In this document: piece by piece, positions 56,281 through 64,000 of the stretch
How positions within the stretch are numbered: the first letter of the stretch is position 1
Layout: every line of letters starts with the position of its first letter
Assembly (NCBI GenBank): GCA_036397555.1
Contig: DASWIS010000008.1
Coordinates: 672,501-736,500, forward strand
Length of the DNA: 64,000 nucleotides
Source: Candidatus Zixiibacteriota bacterium
GTDB taxonomy: Bacteria; Zixibacteria; MSB-5A5; WJJR01
Direction of reading: 5' to 3'
Program-made: the position numbers and the translations under genes
Notes under the pieces: generated by a model
What the model was told of the DNA's origin: nothing
Databases searched by the model: none
What the model saw: only the letters and a program-made list of their open reading frames with translations

Positions 56281-58299
56281 ATGGCACCGATCCTCTCGGA
56301 GCACTACGCGGCTTTTCCGGCGTCGAATGACGCCCTCGATGACATTCGCGAATTCGTCCAGGCGGCGCTGATCGAATCATCGTTGCGGCACAACGCCGTC
56401 GCGGGACTTCTGCTCGCCCTCGAAGAAGCGGTCACCAACATCATTCGCCACGGCTATCTGTACGGCCCCGGCCACATCCGCCTGCGCGTGCGGCGTCACC
56501 GTCGTGAAGTCCAAATCGTGCTGACCGACACCGGACGGCCGATGACGGCGGACTTCGATGACAAACCCGATCCCAGCCGCCTGGTCCGCACACAACGCCA
56601 GGGCGGATTGGGGATGCTGCTCATGTCCAAGGTGACCGACCGCATCGACTACCGACGGGTCGGCGATCAAAACATTCTCACGATCTACAAGAGCATCGGC
56701 CCCGGCGGTATCGCGCCGTCGTTTGCCCGCACCACGCGACGCACCGTTGCCTGGGCCGCCGGTGCGCTCGTTGCCCTCGGAGCTGTTGCCGCCACGCTGT
56801 GGAGTCATAATCGGGCGGAGCGCGCCATCGAGACGGCCTTCTTTTCGCGCTGGCAGGAATTCGGTCGCACCGCTGCCGCATCGTCGGCGCAGGCGGTGTT
56901 CAACGACCGATCCGATGTGGAATTGGATCAATTGATCGTCGGACTGGCGCAGGCGAATGCGGAGGTCGCGTACCTGTTTTTGATCGACGCGCACGGATCG
57001 ATCCGCGCCGATCTCAAACACCCGGAACGCGTGCATGAATCATATTCGGCGCCTCCGTCACATGCCGACGAAGACACCGGTCGGCCCGTTACGCGCGCGG
57101 ACGGGGAATCGATCTTTCACTTCAGCGAACCGGCACGAGTGGGTGCCGACGTGGTCGTCTCGGTGGTCTATGGCGTTCCATGCCGCGTGCTCAGCGAGCC
57201 CATCGAATCACGCCGTCGGGAAATCCTCGCCACGGGAGCGATCGCGCTGGTCGGCGGCGAGCTGGTTGTGCTGCTGCTGGTCGTCGTCATGGCGCGGCCG
57301 CTGCGCAAGCTCGGCGATGTCGTCCAACGGATGCGGTCGGGCCAGACGGCGCCCGCGGTCCCCTCGACCGCCGGATACCCCGATGAAGTCGAGCAGGTCG
57401 TCGCCGCCATGAATGAAATGGTGCAGGCAGTGACCCGCGCCGAGCAGCAGATGGCCCGGCAGGATGTCGAACGACGCGAAATCGAGCAGGCCCGGCACCT
57501 GCAACAGGCGCTGCTGCCCGGAGCGATGCCGCAGATCGACGGATTCGAGGTTGCCGGGACGCATCGCATGGCACGGCAGGTCGGCGGCGACTATTACGAC
57601 GTTTTCCCGATCCGCAACGATCGCTGGGTGCTCTTCATTGCCGATGTCGCGGGCAAAGGGTTTCCGGCGGCGCTGATGATGACCGCCGTGCGCACCGCAC
57701 TGCGCCTCCTGGCGCCATCGCACGATAGTCCGCGCGATATCCTGATTGCTCTGAACGACTTCATCGAGACACATCACGCCGGAGGACCATTCGTCACCGC
57801 CTGTTGCGGCGTGCTCGATCCGGATTCGGCACGGCTGACCGTCGCCTCGGCGGGACACACGCCGCTCTTGCATCGCCGAGGATCTGATCGTCCCGCGCGT
57901 CACATCCGACCCAAAGGCCGTCCCCTCGGCGTCGGGCTCAGCGGCAATGGCCACCACACCTTCGCCGACAGCTTGGAAGAAGAGGTCGTCGAACTGGGCG
58001 CGCATGATCTCTGCCTGCTCTACACCGATGGTCTCAGCGAAGCGACCGATGGCGAGGGGCGCGAGTTCGGGGCGGAAGGAATCGAAGGTTGCCTCGATGG
58101 AGTCCGAACCCAAACGGCCGCAGAAATTGTCGAATTGGTCATGGGACGGTCGGCAGACTTAGTCACCTCGGCGACCTTCACCGATGCCGCCTCCGCGACC
58201 GACGATGTGACCCTCGTTGTCCTGAAGCGTACCGCCACCCTTTTGGCCGCAGGTCGAACGGGGGAGAGTATCGATTCCAAATCCGTGCCCGGACGTTGA
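56281..58299 (+). CDS. Membrane protein fusing a RsbW-type HATPase to a HAMP-SpoIIE phosphatase
   Basis: The 672-residue protein starts with a HATPase_c_2 domain (about residues 1-140): N-box LLALEEAVTNIIRHGYLYGP and G-box TDTGRPM...QGGLGMLLMSKVTDRI. A membrane helix (about 155-172), an extracytoplasmic sensor region, a second helix (about 320-343) and a HAMP segment follow. The C-terminal PP2C/SpoIIE domain (about 400-650) has RQVGGDYYDVF, FIADVAGKGFPAALMM and LCLLYTDGLSEATD with metal-binding Asp residues. Kinase-like and phosphatase modules of a partner-switching pathway thus sit in one polypeptide. Likely clients are STAS proteins such as those at 8904 and 20586. Confidence 0.9.
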   Translation: MAPILSEHYAAFPASNDALDDIREFVQAALIESSLRHNAVAGLLLALEEAVTNIIRHGYLYGPGHIRLRVRRHRREVQIVLTDTGRPMTADFDDKPDPSRLVRTQRQGGLGMLLMSKVTDRIDYRRVGDQNILTIYKSIGPGGIAPSFARTTRRTVAWAAGALVALGAVAATLWSHNRAERAIETAFFSRWQEFGRTAAASSAQAVFNDRSDVELDQLIVGLAQANAEVAYLFLIDAHGSIRADLKHPERVHESYSAPPSHADEDTGRPVTRADGESIFHFSEPARVGADVVVSVVYGVPCRVLSEPIESRRREILATGAIALVGGELVVLLLVVVMARPLRKLGDVVQRMRSGQTAPAVPSTAGYPDEVEQVVAAMNEMVQAVTRAEQQMARQDVERREIEQARHLQQALLPGAMPQIDGFEVAGTHRMARQVGGDYYDVFPIRNDRWVLFIADVAGKGFPAALMMTAVRTALRLLAPSHDSPRDILIALNDFIETHHAGGPFVTACCGVLDPDSARLTVASAGHTPLLHRRGSDRPARHIRPKGRPLGVGLSGNGHHTFADSLEEEVVELGAHDLCLLYTDGLSEATDGEGREFGAEGIEGCLDGVRTQTAAEIVELVMGRSADLVTSATFTDAASATDDVTLVVLKRTATLLAAGRTGESIDSKSVPGR

Positions 58300-58417
58300 A
58301 GATGCCATATCGGCAGTCACAATCGCTTGCCCGACAATTTGATAGAATAAACTTGGCCGCCCATGACAGCCATGCCCGTTATCTAACAAACCCCAAGCCC
58401 CCATCCTCGTAAAACGA

Positions 58418-58444
58418 TTAGCACTCAGGAAGTTGGAGTGCTAA
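58418..58444 (+). promoter_or_regulatory. CIRCE operator (HrcA-binding site)
   Basis: TTAGCACTC, 9 bases, GAGTGCTAA: an exact consensus CIRCE element. It lies 84 bases before hrcA. HrcA bound here represses its own operon until heat or misfolded protein inactivates it. Confidence 0.98.
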
Positions 58445-58527
58445 GATGTAATGACAAGCCCCGGCGATCGAGTAGTGTGAGGTCACTCACCCGACACGAT
58501 GCCGGCTCGCGTCTGTGAGGCAAATGC

Positions 58528-59565
58528 GTGGTCACCATGGATCAACTCAACGATCGTGAACGGCAGATTCTCCGCATGCTCATCGAGCATTTCGTGACGA
58601 CGGCCGAGCCGGTCGGGTCACGCGTTTTGGCCATGCGCTACGGCCTTGGCATTTCGGCGGCGACCATTCGCAACACGATGCAGGACCTAGAAACGCGCGG
58701 GCTGATTCGTCAGCCGCATACCTCCGCCGGACGGGTGCCGACCGACGAGGGATACCGTCAGTATGTCGAGGACCTTCTCGACCCCAAGCCGGTGCCGAAA
58801 CGTTTGGCTGAACGTTTACGCGACGAGATCGCGAATGTGCACAGCCGCGCGGTCGATGAGATTCTCGATCAGACCGCGCATGTCTTGGCGTCGGTGACGT
58901 CGCAGATCGGTGTCACCCTGGCGCCCAGTTTTGAGCAGGGCGTCATCTCGCGCATCGAACTGGTGCCGGTCGCCGAACGACGGATGCTCCTGGTTTTGGG
59001 AATCGAATCGGGGTTGGCGCGCACTATTTTATTGGAAGTGTCGGCGGAAATCGATCCCAAGTCGGTTGAGTCCACTGAACGCGCGCTCAACGACCGTCTC
59101 GTCGGCCAGCCGCTCAGTTCGTTGAAAACCAGCGCGCCGGATCGCCTGCGCGGCGACCAGCGCGCCGATGCGCGTCTCGTGAAAATGTTCTTCGATGCGG
59201 CCGATGATCTGACGACGCGTCCGCCGGGGGAATCGCTCCATGTCAACGGCACGAGCAATCTCTTCGCGCAGCCCGAATTCGCCGATCACGAAGCGCTCTC
59301 GGGTCTCTTGCGCGTCATCGAGCAGCGCACGCCCCTGATCGAGCTGCTTCAGCGCCAGGGCATGGGCGAGGGCATAGTCGTCACCATCGGACGCGAAGCC
59401 AAGCTGGCGGGCGCCGAGGGGTGCTCGCTCGTCTCGGCGAACTACACCGCCGGTCAGGTCAGCGGCACCATCGGCGTGGTCGGGCCGACGCGCATGGAGT
59501 ACGCAAAACTGGTGTCAATCGTGGATTACGTAGCGAAACTGCTCTCTGAGCAGATGGAGTCATGA
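58528..59565 (+). CDS. hrcA: Heat-inducible transcription repressor HrcA
   Basis: The 345-residue protein has an N-terminal winged helix (LNDRERQILRMLIEHFVTTA; TIRNTMQDLETRGLIRQPHT) and SAGRVPTDEGYRQYVEDLL. The C-terminal HrcA domain ends in VGPTRMEYAKLVSIVDYVAK. It binds CIRCE. GTG 58528 has TGAGG about 8 bases upstream; ATG 58537 is possible. The stop overlaps grpE by 4 bases. Confidence 0.96.
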   Translation: MVTMDQLNDRERQILRMLIEHFVTTAEPVGSRVLAMRYGLGISAATIRNTMQDLETRGLIRQPHTSAGRVPTDEGYRQYVEDLLDPKPVPKRLAERLRDEIANVHSRAVDEILDQTAHVLASVTSQIGVTLAPSFEQGVISRIELVPVAERRMLLVLGIESGLARTILLEVSAEIDPKSVESTERALNDRLVGQPLSSLKTSAPDRLRGDQRADARLVKMFFDAADDLTTRPPGESLHVNGTSNLFAQPEFADHEALSGLLRVIEQRTPLIELLQRQGMGEGIVVTIGREAKLAGAEGCSLVSANYTAGQVSGTIGVVGPTRMEYAKLVSIVDYVAKLLSEQMES

Positions 59566-60167
59566 GCAAGGAGAAGGACCAGACGAAGGATGAACGAACT
59601 GTCGGCGTCGAACAGATCGACACCGAACACGAGGACCAGCATGTCGCCGCGAGTGAATCCGGCGATGGGACCGTGACGGTCAGGACATCCGGATCGCCGG
59701 CGGTCACGCCCGAACCGGAGTCGGTCGACTGGCAGGATCGCTACCTGCGGCTGGCCGCGGAATTCGACAATTTTCGGAAACGTTCGGCGCGTGAGTATGC
59801 GTCGATCATCGCCAATGCCGAGTGCGATCTCATCGCCGAATTGACCGAGGCGCTCGACAATCTCGAACGCGCCCGCACTGGCGATCATACCGGCGAAACA
59901 ATCGACGAGTTTGTGCGCGGACTCGATCTGATCCGCGATCAAATCTGGGAAGCGCTCGCAGCGCGCGGATTGGAACGCATGACCGTTGTCGGCGAAAAGT
60001 TCGACCCCGGATTACATGACGCCATGATGCGCATGCCCTCGAATGAGTACGAAGAAGGAGTGATCGTACAGGAAGTGGCTCCGGGCTACCGCCTTAAGGA
60101 CAAGGTCCTGCGCCACGCGCGCGTGATCGTGTCGCAAGGCAAACCGGAGGAGGGGAAGGAATCGTAG
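59562..60167 (+). CDS. grpE: Nucleotide exchange factor GrpE
   Basis: The 201-residue protein has a long, acidic, disordered N-terminus (about residues 1-55). The GrpE core follows: WQDRYLRLAAEFDNFRKRSA, IAELTEALDNLERA and FDPGLHDAMMRMPSNEYEEG with VIVQEVAPGYRLKDKVLRHA. It releases ADP from DnaK. The stop codon falls inside a dispersed repeat (family B), so the last residues may have been altered by that insertion. Confidence 0.95.
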   Translation: MSKEKDQTKDERTVGVEQIDTEHEDQHVAASESGDGTVTVRTSGSPAVTPEPESVDWQDRYLRLAAEFDNFRKRSAREYASIIANAECDLIAELTEALDNLERARTGDHTGETIDEFVRGLDLIRDQIWEALAARGLERMTVVGEKFDPGLHDAMMRMPSNEYEEGVIVQEVAPGYRLKDKVLRHARVIVSQGKPEEGKES

Positions 60168-60211
60168 GGGCACCCGTTCGCTACGCTCAGGACAAGCGGC
60201 GTGCCGTGCCC
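60164..60211. repeat. Dispersed palindromic repeat, family B, copy 2
   Basis: Begins GTAGGGGCACCCGTTCGC and ends GGCGTGCCGTGCCC, matching 1133-1179. Its first TAG is the stop codon of grpE. It sits in the grpE-dnaK gap of a heat-shock operon, where its hairpin could affect mRNA processing or decay. Confidence 0.85.
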
Positions 60212-60296
60212 AGTCAGCTCAAGAGTCGAAGATCCCGCACAGCCGGGCTGTCCCGCACAGATGAATTGCAAACGATGAAGAAAGGATAATGTCATA

Positions 60297-62228
60297 ATGG
60301 CCAAAGTCATAGGAATCGATCTGGGAACGACCAACTCCTGCGTCGCCGTGATGGAAGGCGGGCAGCCGACGGTCATTCCCAATGCGGAAGGCGGACGGAC
60401 CACACCGTCGATCGTCGCCTTCACCAAGGATGGCGAACGTTTGGTCGGACAGATCGCCAAACGTCAGGCGATCACCAACCCGGAGAACACCGTGTTCTCC
60501 ATCAAACGGTTCATGGGACGCCGGCACTCCGAGGTCGGGTCCGAAGAAAAGATTGTGCCCTATCGCGTGACCGAGAACGCCTCAGGTGATGTGCGCGTGA
60601 TTGCGGGCGGCAAGGAATACGCCCCGCCGGAAATCTCCGCTTACATCCTGCAGGAGCTGAAGAAAACGGCGGAGAACTATCTGGGCGGCCCCGTGACTCA
60701 GGCGGTGATCACGGTTCCCGCTTACTTCAACGATTCGCAGCGTCAGGCGACCAAGGATGCCGGACGCATCGCCGGTCTCGAAGTCCTGCGCATCATCAAC
60801 GAGCCGACCGCGGCATCGTTGGCATACGGCCTGGACAAGAAGAAGGATGAAAAGATCGCGGTGTACGATCTGGGGGGCGGTACATTCGACATCTCGATTC
60901 TCGAATTGGGCGACGGCGTCTTCGAAGTGCGCTCCACCAACGGCGACACGCATCTGGGCGGCGACGATTTCGATCAGCGCATCATCGACTGGATGGCCGA
61001 TGAATTCCGCAAGTCGTACACGATCGATCTGCGCAAGGATCGCATGGCACTGCAGCGTCTCAAAGAAGCGGCGGAGAAGGCCAAGATCGACCTGTCCTCG
61101 ACGATGCAGACCGCGATCAATCTGCCGTTCATCACCGCCGATCAGACCGGACCCAAGCATCTGGAGCTGACACTGTCGCGCGCCAAATACGAATCACTGG
61201 TTGACGATCTGCTCCAGCGCACAGTCGGCCCGTGCCGGCAGGCGCTCAAGGATGCCGGCGTCGCGGCAGCCGACATCGATGAAGTCGTGCTGGTGGGCGG
61301 CATGACCCGCATGCCGAAGGTTCAGCAAATCGTCAAAGAACTCTTCGGCAAAGAGCCGCACCGTGGCGTCAACCCCGATGAAGTGGTCGCGATCGGCGCG
61401 GCGATTCAGGCCGGCGTGCTGGCGGGCGATGTCAAAGACGTGCTCCTGCTGGATGTCACGCCGCTGTCGCTCGGAATCGAGACGTTGGGCGGCGTGATGA
61501 CCAAGCTCATCGAGCGCAACACCACGATCCCTACGAAGAAATCGCAAATCTTCTCGACTGCCACCGACAATCAGCCGGCGGTCTCAGTGCATGTCCTGCA
61601 GGGCGAACGCGAAATGGCGGTCGACAATCGCACGCTCGGGCGTTTCGATCTGGTCGGAATCCCGTCGGCGCCGCGCGGTGTGCCGCAGATTGAAGTGTCA
61701 TTCGACATCGATGCCAACGGCATCGTCAATGTCTCCGCCAAGGATTTGGCGACCGGAAAAGAGCAGAAGATTAAAATCGAGTCGTCAAGCGGGCTGACCG
61801 AGCAGGAAATCAAGTCGATGGTCAAGGACGCCGAGGAGCACGCCGAGGACGACAAGAAGAAGAAGGCGTTGATCGAGGCGCGTAACAAAGCCGACCAAAT
61901 GGTCTACACCACCGAGAAAACACTGAAAGATCACGGCGACAAAGTCGGCGCCGATGAACGCAAAAAGATCGAAGAGGCCATCGCCAAGGTGAAGTCGGTG
62001 CAGACCGGCAGCGATGCCAAAGCCATCGAGGACGCGGTCGAAGAGTTGATGCAGGCATCCCACAAGCTCGCCGAGGAGATGTACAAACAGGCATCGCAAT
62101 CGCAGACCGCCGCCGGTGATGCAGGAAAACCGGATGCATCCGGCTCCGATACGAAACCGACGGGCGACGCCAAGGATGGCGGAGTAGTCGACGCCGATTA
62201 CGAAGTGGTCGATGACAAGGGGAAGTAA
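60297..62228 (+). CDS. dnaK: Chaperone DnaK (Hsp70)
   Basis: The 643-residue protein carries the Hsp70 signatures [35 protein letters not shown] and [20 protein letters not shown]. The substrate-binding domain (about 390-500) and helical lid follow, and the protein ends [12 protein letters not shown], a variant of the usual acidic C-terminus. AAAGGA lies 12 bases before the ATG. It is the third gene of the CIRCE-controlled operon. Confidence 0.98.
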   Translation: MAKVIGIDLGTTNSCVAVMEGGQPTVIPNAEGGRTTPSIVAFTKDGERLVGQIAKRQAITNPENTVFSIKRFMGRRHSEVGSEEKIVPYRVTENASGDVRVIAGGKEYAPPEISAYILQELKKTAENYLGGPVTQAVITVPAYFNDSQRQATKDAGRIAGLEVLRIINEPTAASLAYGLDKKKDEKIAVYDLGGGTFDISILELGDGVFEVRSTNGDTHLGGDDFDQRIIDWMADEFRKSYTIDLRKDRMALQRLKEAAEKAKIDLSSTMQTAINLPFITADQTGPKHLELTLSRAKYESLVDDLLQRTVGPCRQALKDAGVAAADIDEVVLVGGMTRMPKVQQIVKELFGKEPHRGVNPDEVVAIGAAIQAGVLAGDVKDVLLLDVTPLSLGIETLGGVMTKLIERNTTIPTKKSQIFSTATDNQPAVSVHVLQGEREMAVDNRTLGRFDLVGIPSAPRGVPQIEVSFDIDANGIVNVSAKDLATGKEQKIKIESSSGLTEQEIKSMVKDAEEHAEDDKKKKALIEARNKADQMVYTTEKTLKDHGDKVGADERKKIEEAIAKVKSVQTGSDAKAIEDAVEELMQASHKLAEEMYKQASQSQTAAGDAGKPDASGSDTKPTGDAKDGGVVDADYEVVDDKGK

Positions 62229-62278
62229 TCCCCGCGCATGGGATGCTGATGGGATGGTGATCTCAACTGGCTGTCGGC

Positions 62279-63439
62279 GTGGATAAACGCGACTACTATG
62301 AAATCCTGGGCGTCGGGCGTGATGCCGATGCCGAAGCGATCAAGCGCGCCTATCGCAAGCTGGCGGTAAAGTTTCACCCCGACAAAAACCCCGGTGACAA
62401 GGCCGCCGAAGACAAATTCAAAGAGGCGACCGAGGCCTACGAAGTTCTCAAGGACCCCAAGAAACGGCAAGTCTACGATCAATTCGGCCACACGGGATTG
62501 TCGGGTGCCGGGGCCGCAGGTACCGGCGGGTTCGGCGGGTTTGACATTAACGACGCGTTACGCGCCTTCATGCGCGACTTCGGCGGCGGCGCATTCGAGG
62601 ATCTGTTCGGTGGATTGGGTGGTGGGTCGCGTCGCGGACGCAGCGGCCCGGTCGCCGGTGCCGATTTGCGCGTTCGCCTGAAACTGACGCTCGAAGAAAT
62701 CGCGGCGGGTGTCGAAAAGAAAATTCGCATCAAGCGCAGGGTGACCTGCGAGACCTGCAACGGGAGCGGCGCCAAACCGGGCGCGGGAACGACCACTTGC
62801 CCGCAGTGCCGCGGAGCCGGTGAAGTGCGGCAGGTGTCCCGCTCGGTCTTCGGGCAGTTCGTCAACATCAGCACCTGTCCGCAATGCCGGGGCGCCGGCG
62901 AAATCATCGAGACACCGTGCGTGACCTGCCACGGCGACGGGCGCGTCGACGGCACCTCGACTATCACGGTCAAAGTCCCCCCCGGTGTTTCCGAGGGCAA
63001 CTACATCACCGTGCGCGGCGCCGGCCATGCCGGACCGCGCGGCGGTCCCTCAGGCGACGCACAGGTTTTGATCGAGGAAACGCCGCACGAATACCTCGAG
63101 CGCCATGGCGACGACCTGCTCTATCGTTTGCCGTTGAGCTTTTCGCAGGCGGCGCTCGGCGATGCGGTGGTCGTACCGACGATCAATGGCTCGGTGAAAC
63201 TGAAGATTCCCTCGGGCACGCAGTCGGGCAAGATGTTCCGCTTGCGCGGCAAAGGACTGCCGCACTTGCGCGGTTTCGGCACCGGCGATCAACTGGTTCA
63301 GGCGATCGTCTGGACGCCGACCGAACTGTCGCGCGAAGAGAAGGAACTGCTCGAACGCTTCTCGACGCTCAACGGCGGCCAGCCCCCCAAAGCCGACAAG
63401 AGTTTCTTCGACAAACTGCGCTCCACCTTCGGCGGCTGA
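62279..63439 (+). CDS. dnaJ: Chaperone DnaJ (Hsp40)
   Basis: The 386-residue protein has a J domain ([23 protein letters not shown] motif in [10 protein letters not shown]), a Gly/Phe-rich linker (about residues 75-110), four CxxCxGxG zinc motifs ([16 protein letters not shown] twice, CVTCHGDG) and two C-terminal domains. It delivers clients to DnaK and stimulates its ATPase. The start is GTG with a weak ribosome-binding site, perhaps reducing its level relative to DnaK. Confidence 0.97.
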   Translation: MDKRDYYEILGVGRDADAEAIKRAYRKLAVKFHPDKNPGDKAAEDKFKEATEAYEVLKDPKKRQVYDQFGHTGLSGAGAAGTGGFGGFDINDALRAFMRDFGGGAFEDLFGGLGGGSRRGRSGPVAGADLRVRLKLTLEEIAAGVEKKIRIKRRVTCETCNGSGAKPGAGTTTCPQCRGAGEVRQVSRSVFGQFVNISTCPQCRGAGEIIETPCVTCHGDGRVDGTSTITVKVPPGVSEGNYITVRGAGHAGPRGGPSGDAQVLIEETPHEYLERHGDDLLYRLPLSFSQAALGDAVVVPTINGSVKLKIPSGTQSGKMFRLRGKGLPHLRGFGTGDQLVQAIVWTPTELSREEKELLERFSTLNGGQPPKADKSFFDKLRSTFGG

Positions 63440-63618
63440 GCGCGCGATAATCAGCCATCATGTCCCGCCATGTGCACGCCGCGCGTCCAGGCGAGGCGCA
63501 TCCTGGCGCGGGCCGCCGGTCTTCGTCGGTATCCTCACTTGACGCTCCGGTCGAATCTGTCTTGCTTAAATGATCGATCGGTTGTGCTTGCCGGCACGCT
63601 GCGTGTCGAGCCGATGCC

Positions 63619-64000
63619 ATGACGACGACCTACCAAGCGCGCCAACGTTTGGCCGATGCGCCGGGATTCTTTTGGACACCCCCCGATGAGATTCAAAACG
63701 GCTGCGTGCGGCTCTTCGGCGACGAGGCGCGCCACGCGCGGACTGTATGCCGCGTGACCGCGGGCGAAATGATCACCGTCTGTGACGGCGCCGGGAACGC
63801 TTACGACTGCGAAGTCGAGTCCAGCGGCACGCGCGAACTCTTCGCGCGCGTGATCCGTCAGCATCGGGCGCTCGGCGAGCCGATCGCGCAGGTGACGCTG
63901 GCGGCCGGTGTCGGACGTCCTGCCGTGTTCGACTGGATCGTCGAGAAAGCGGTCGAACTCGGAGCCGTGCGCATCATTCCGTTGCGCGCGCATCATTCGC
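63619..64000 (+). CDS. rsmE: 16S rRNA m3U1498 methyltransferase RsmE (truncated by the window end)
   Basis: The first 127 codons of an RsmE protein are present. The N-terminal PUA-like domain is recognisable (VRLFGDEARHARTVCRVTAG and ITVCDGAGNAYDCEV). The start of the SPOUT methyltransferase domain follows (VTLAAGVGRPAVFDWIVEKA, VELGAVRIIPL). It would methylate U1498 of 16S rRNA. rsmE often follows dnaJ, frequently with prmA between them; prmA is absent here. The 63440-63618 gap shows no gene. Confidence 0.92.
   Translation, partial: MTTTYQARQRLADAPGFFWTPPDEIQNGCVRLFGDEARHARTVCRVTAGEMITVCDGAGNAYDCEVESSGTRELFARVIRQHRALGEPIAQVTLAAGVGRPAVFDWIVEKAVELGAVRIIPLRAHHS

Noticed and set aside
60275-60299. 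Tiny reading frames before dnaK as a leader peptide
   Set aside because: ATG-AAG-AAA-GGA-TAA and ATG-TCA-TAA overlap the ribosome-binding site and look accidental.

Overview
The window is GC-rich bacterial chromosome from a diderm (Gram-negative) organism. It carries the outer-membrane assembly genes bamA, ompH/skp and lpxD, the lipoprotein-release genes lolC/E and lolD, many lipobox-bearing proteins, and a secreted protein ending in a FlgD/T9SS-type module with the NYPNPFN motif. That motif is typical of the FCB superphylum and related candidate phyla (Zixibacteria, KSB1, Marinimicrobia, Eisenbacteria-like lineages). Together with the protein-arginine-kinase genes mcsA-mcsB-clpC in a diderm, this suggests an uncultivated FCB-type bacterium. 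The phylum is inferred, not proven.

Layout. Bases 1-2830 hold the 3' part of a 23S rRNA gene, a 5S rRNA gene and a terminator. The 23S gene is split by a 744-nt group I intron at the I-CeuI-type site (after E. coli U1923). The intron has no homing endonuclease, and palindromic repeats occupy its P6 and P8 loops. Bases 2.8-6.4 kb are accessory: an MntA antitoxin beside a broken HepT toxin, small unknown genes, a YXWGQ-type lipoprotein, a broken cytochrome c and a DinB-like protein. Bases 6.5-13.5 kb carry an HtrA protease, a lipoprotein, a STAS protein, a diguanylate cyclase, DUF362 and CoA-binding proteins and threonine synthase. Bases 13.6-18.5 kb form a surface-glycan block (two glycosyltransferases, tRNA-Asn, two methyltransferases) ending in a prepilin peptidase. 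Bases 18.6-25.9 kb hold an NtrC-like regulator, a second STAS protein, an SDR, scpA-scpB, a pseudouridine synthase and lysS. Bases 25.9-32.6 kb hold lolC/E-lolD, mcsA-mcsB-clpC and rpmA. Bases 32.6-40.5 kb hold fumC, an overlapping small ORF/nucleotidyltransferase pair, a fluoride riboswitch with crcB and DUF190, a dockerin-like protein, and the reverse-strand rplU-bamA-ompH-lpxD operon. Bases 40.8-50.7 kb hold uvrB, an iron-regulated feoA-feoB plus small Cys-rich protein operon, secreted proteins, a DUF59 protein and an OPT transporter. Bases 50.7-58.3 kb hold TPR and Ig-like lipoproteins, an MscS channel and a fused HATPase/SpoIIE-phosphatase membrane protein. Bases 58.4-64 kb are a CIRCE-controlled hrcA-grpE-dnaK-dnaJ-rsmE operon, cut by the window end.

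How it works together. Protein quality control is prominent: HtrA, ClpC with McsA/B, HrcA/GrpE/DnaK/DnaJ, and Bam/Lol envelope assembly. Metal and ion responses are visible as cis elements: a fluoride riboswitch before crcB and DtxR-type palindromes around the feoA promoter and start. Signalling includes two STAS proteins and one HATPase/PP2C fusion that could form a partner-switching pathway, plus c-di-GMP synthesis and an NtrC-like regulator with an altered GAFTGA loop. The most unusual structure is the intron-split 23S gene with mobile-like palindromes nested in peripheral loops of the ribozyme.
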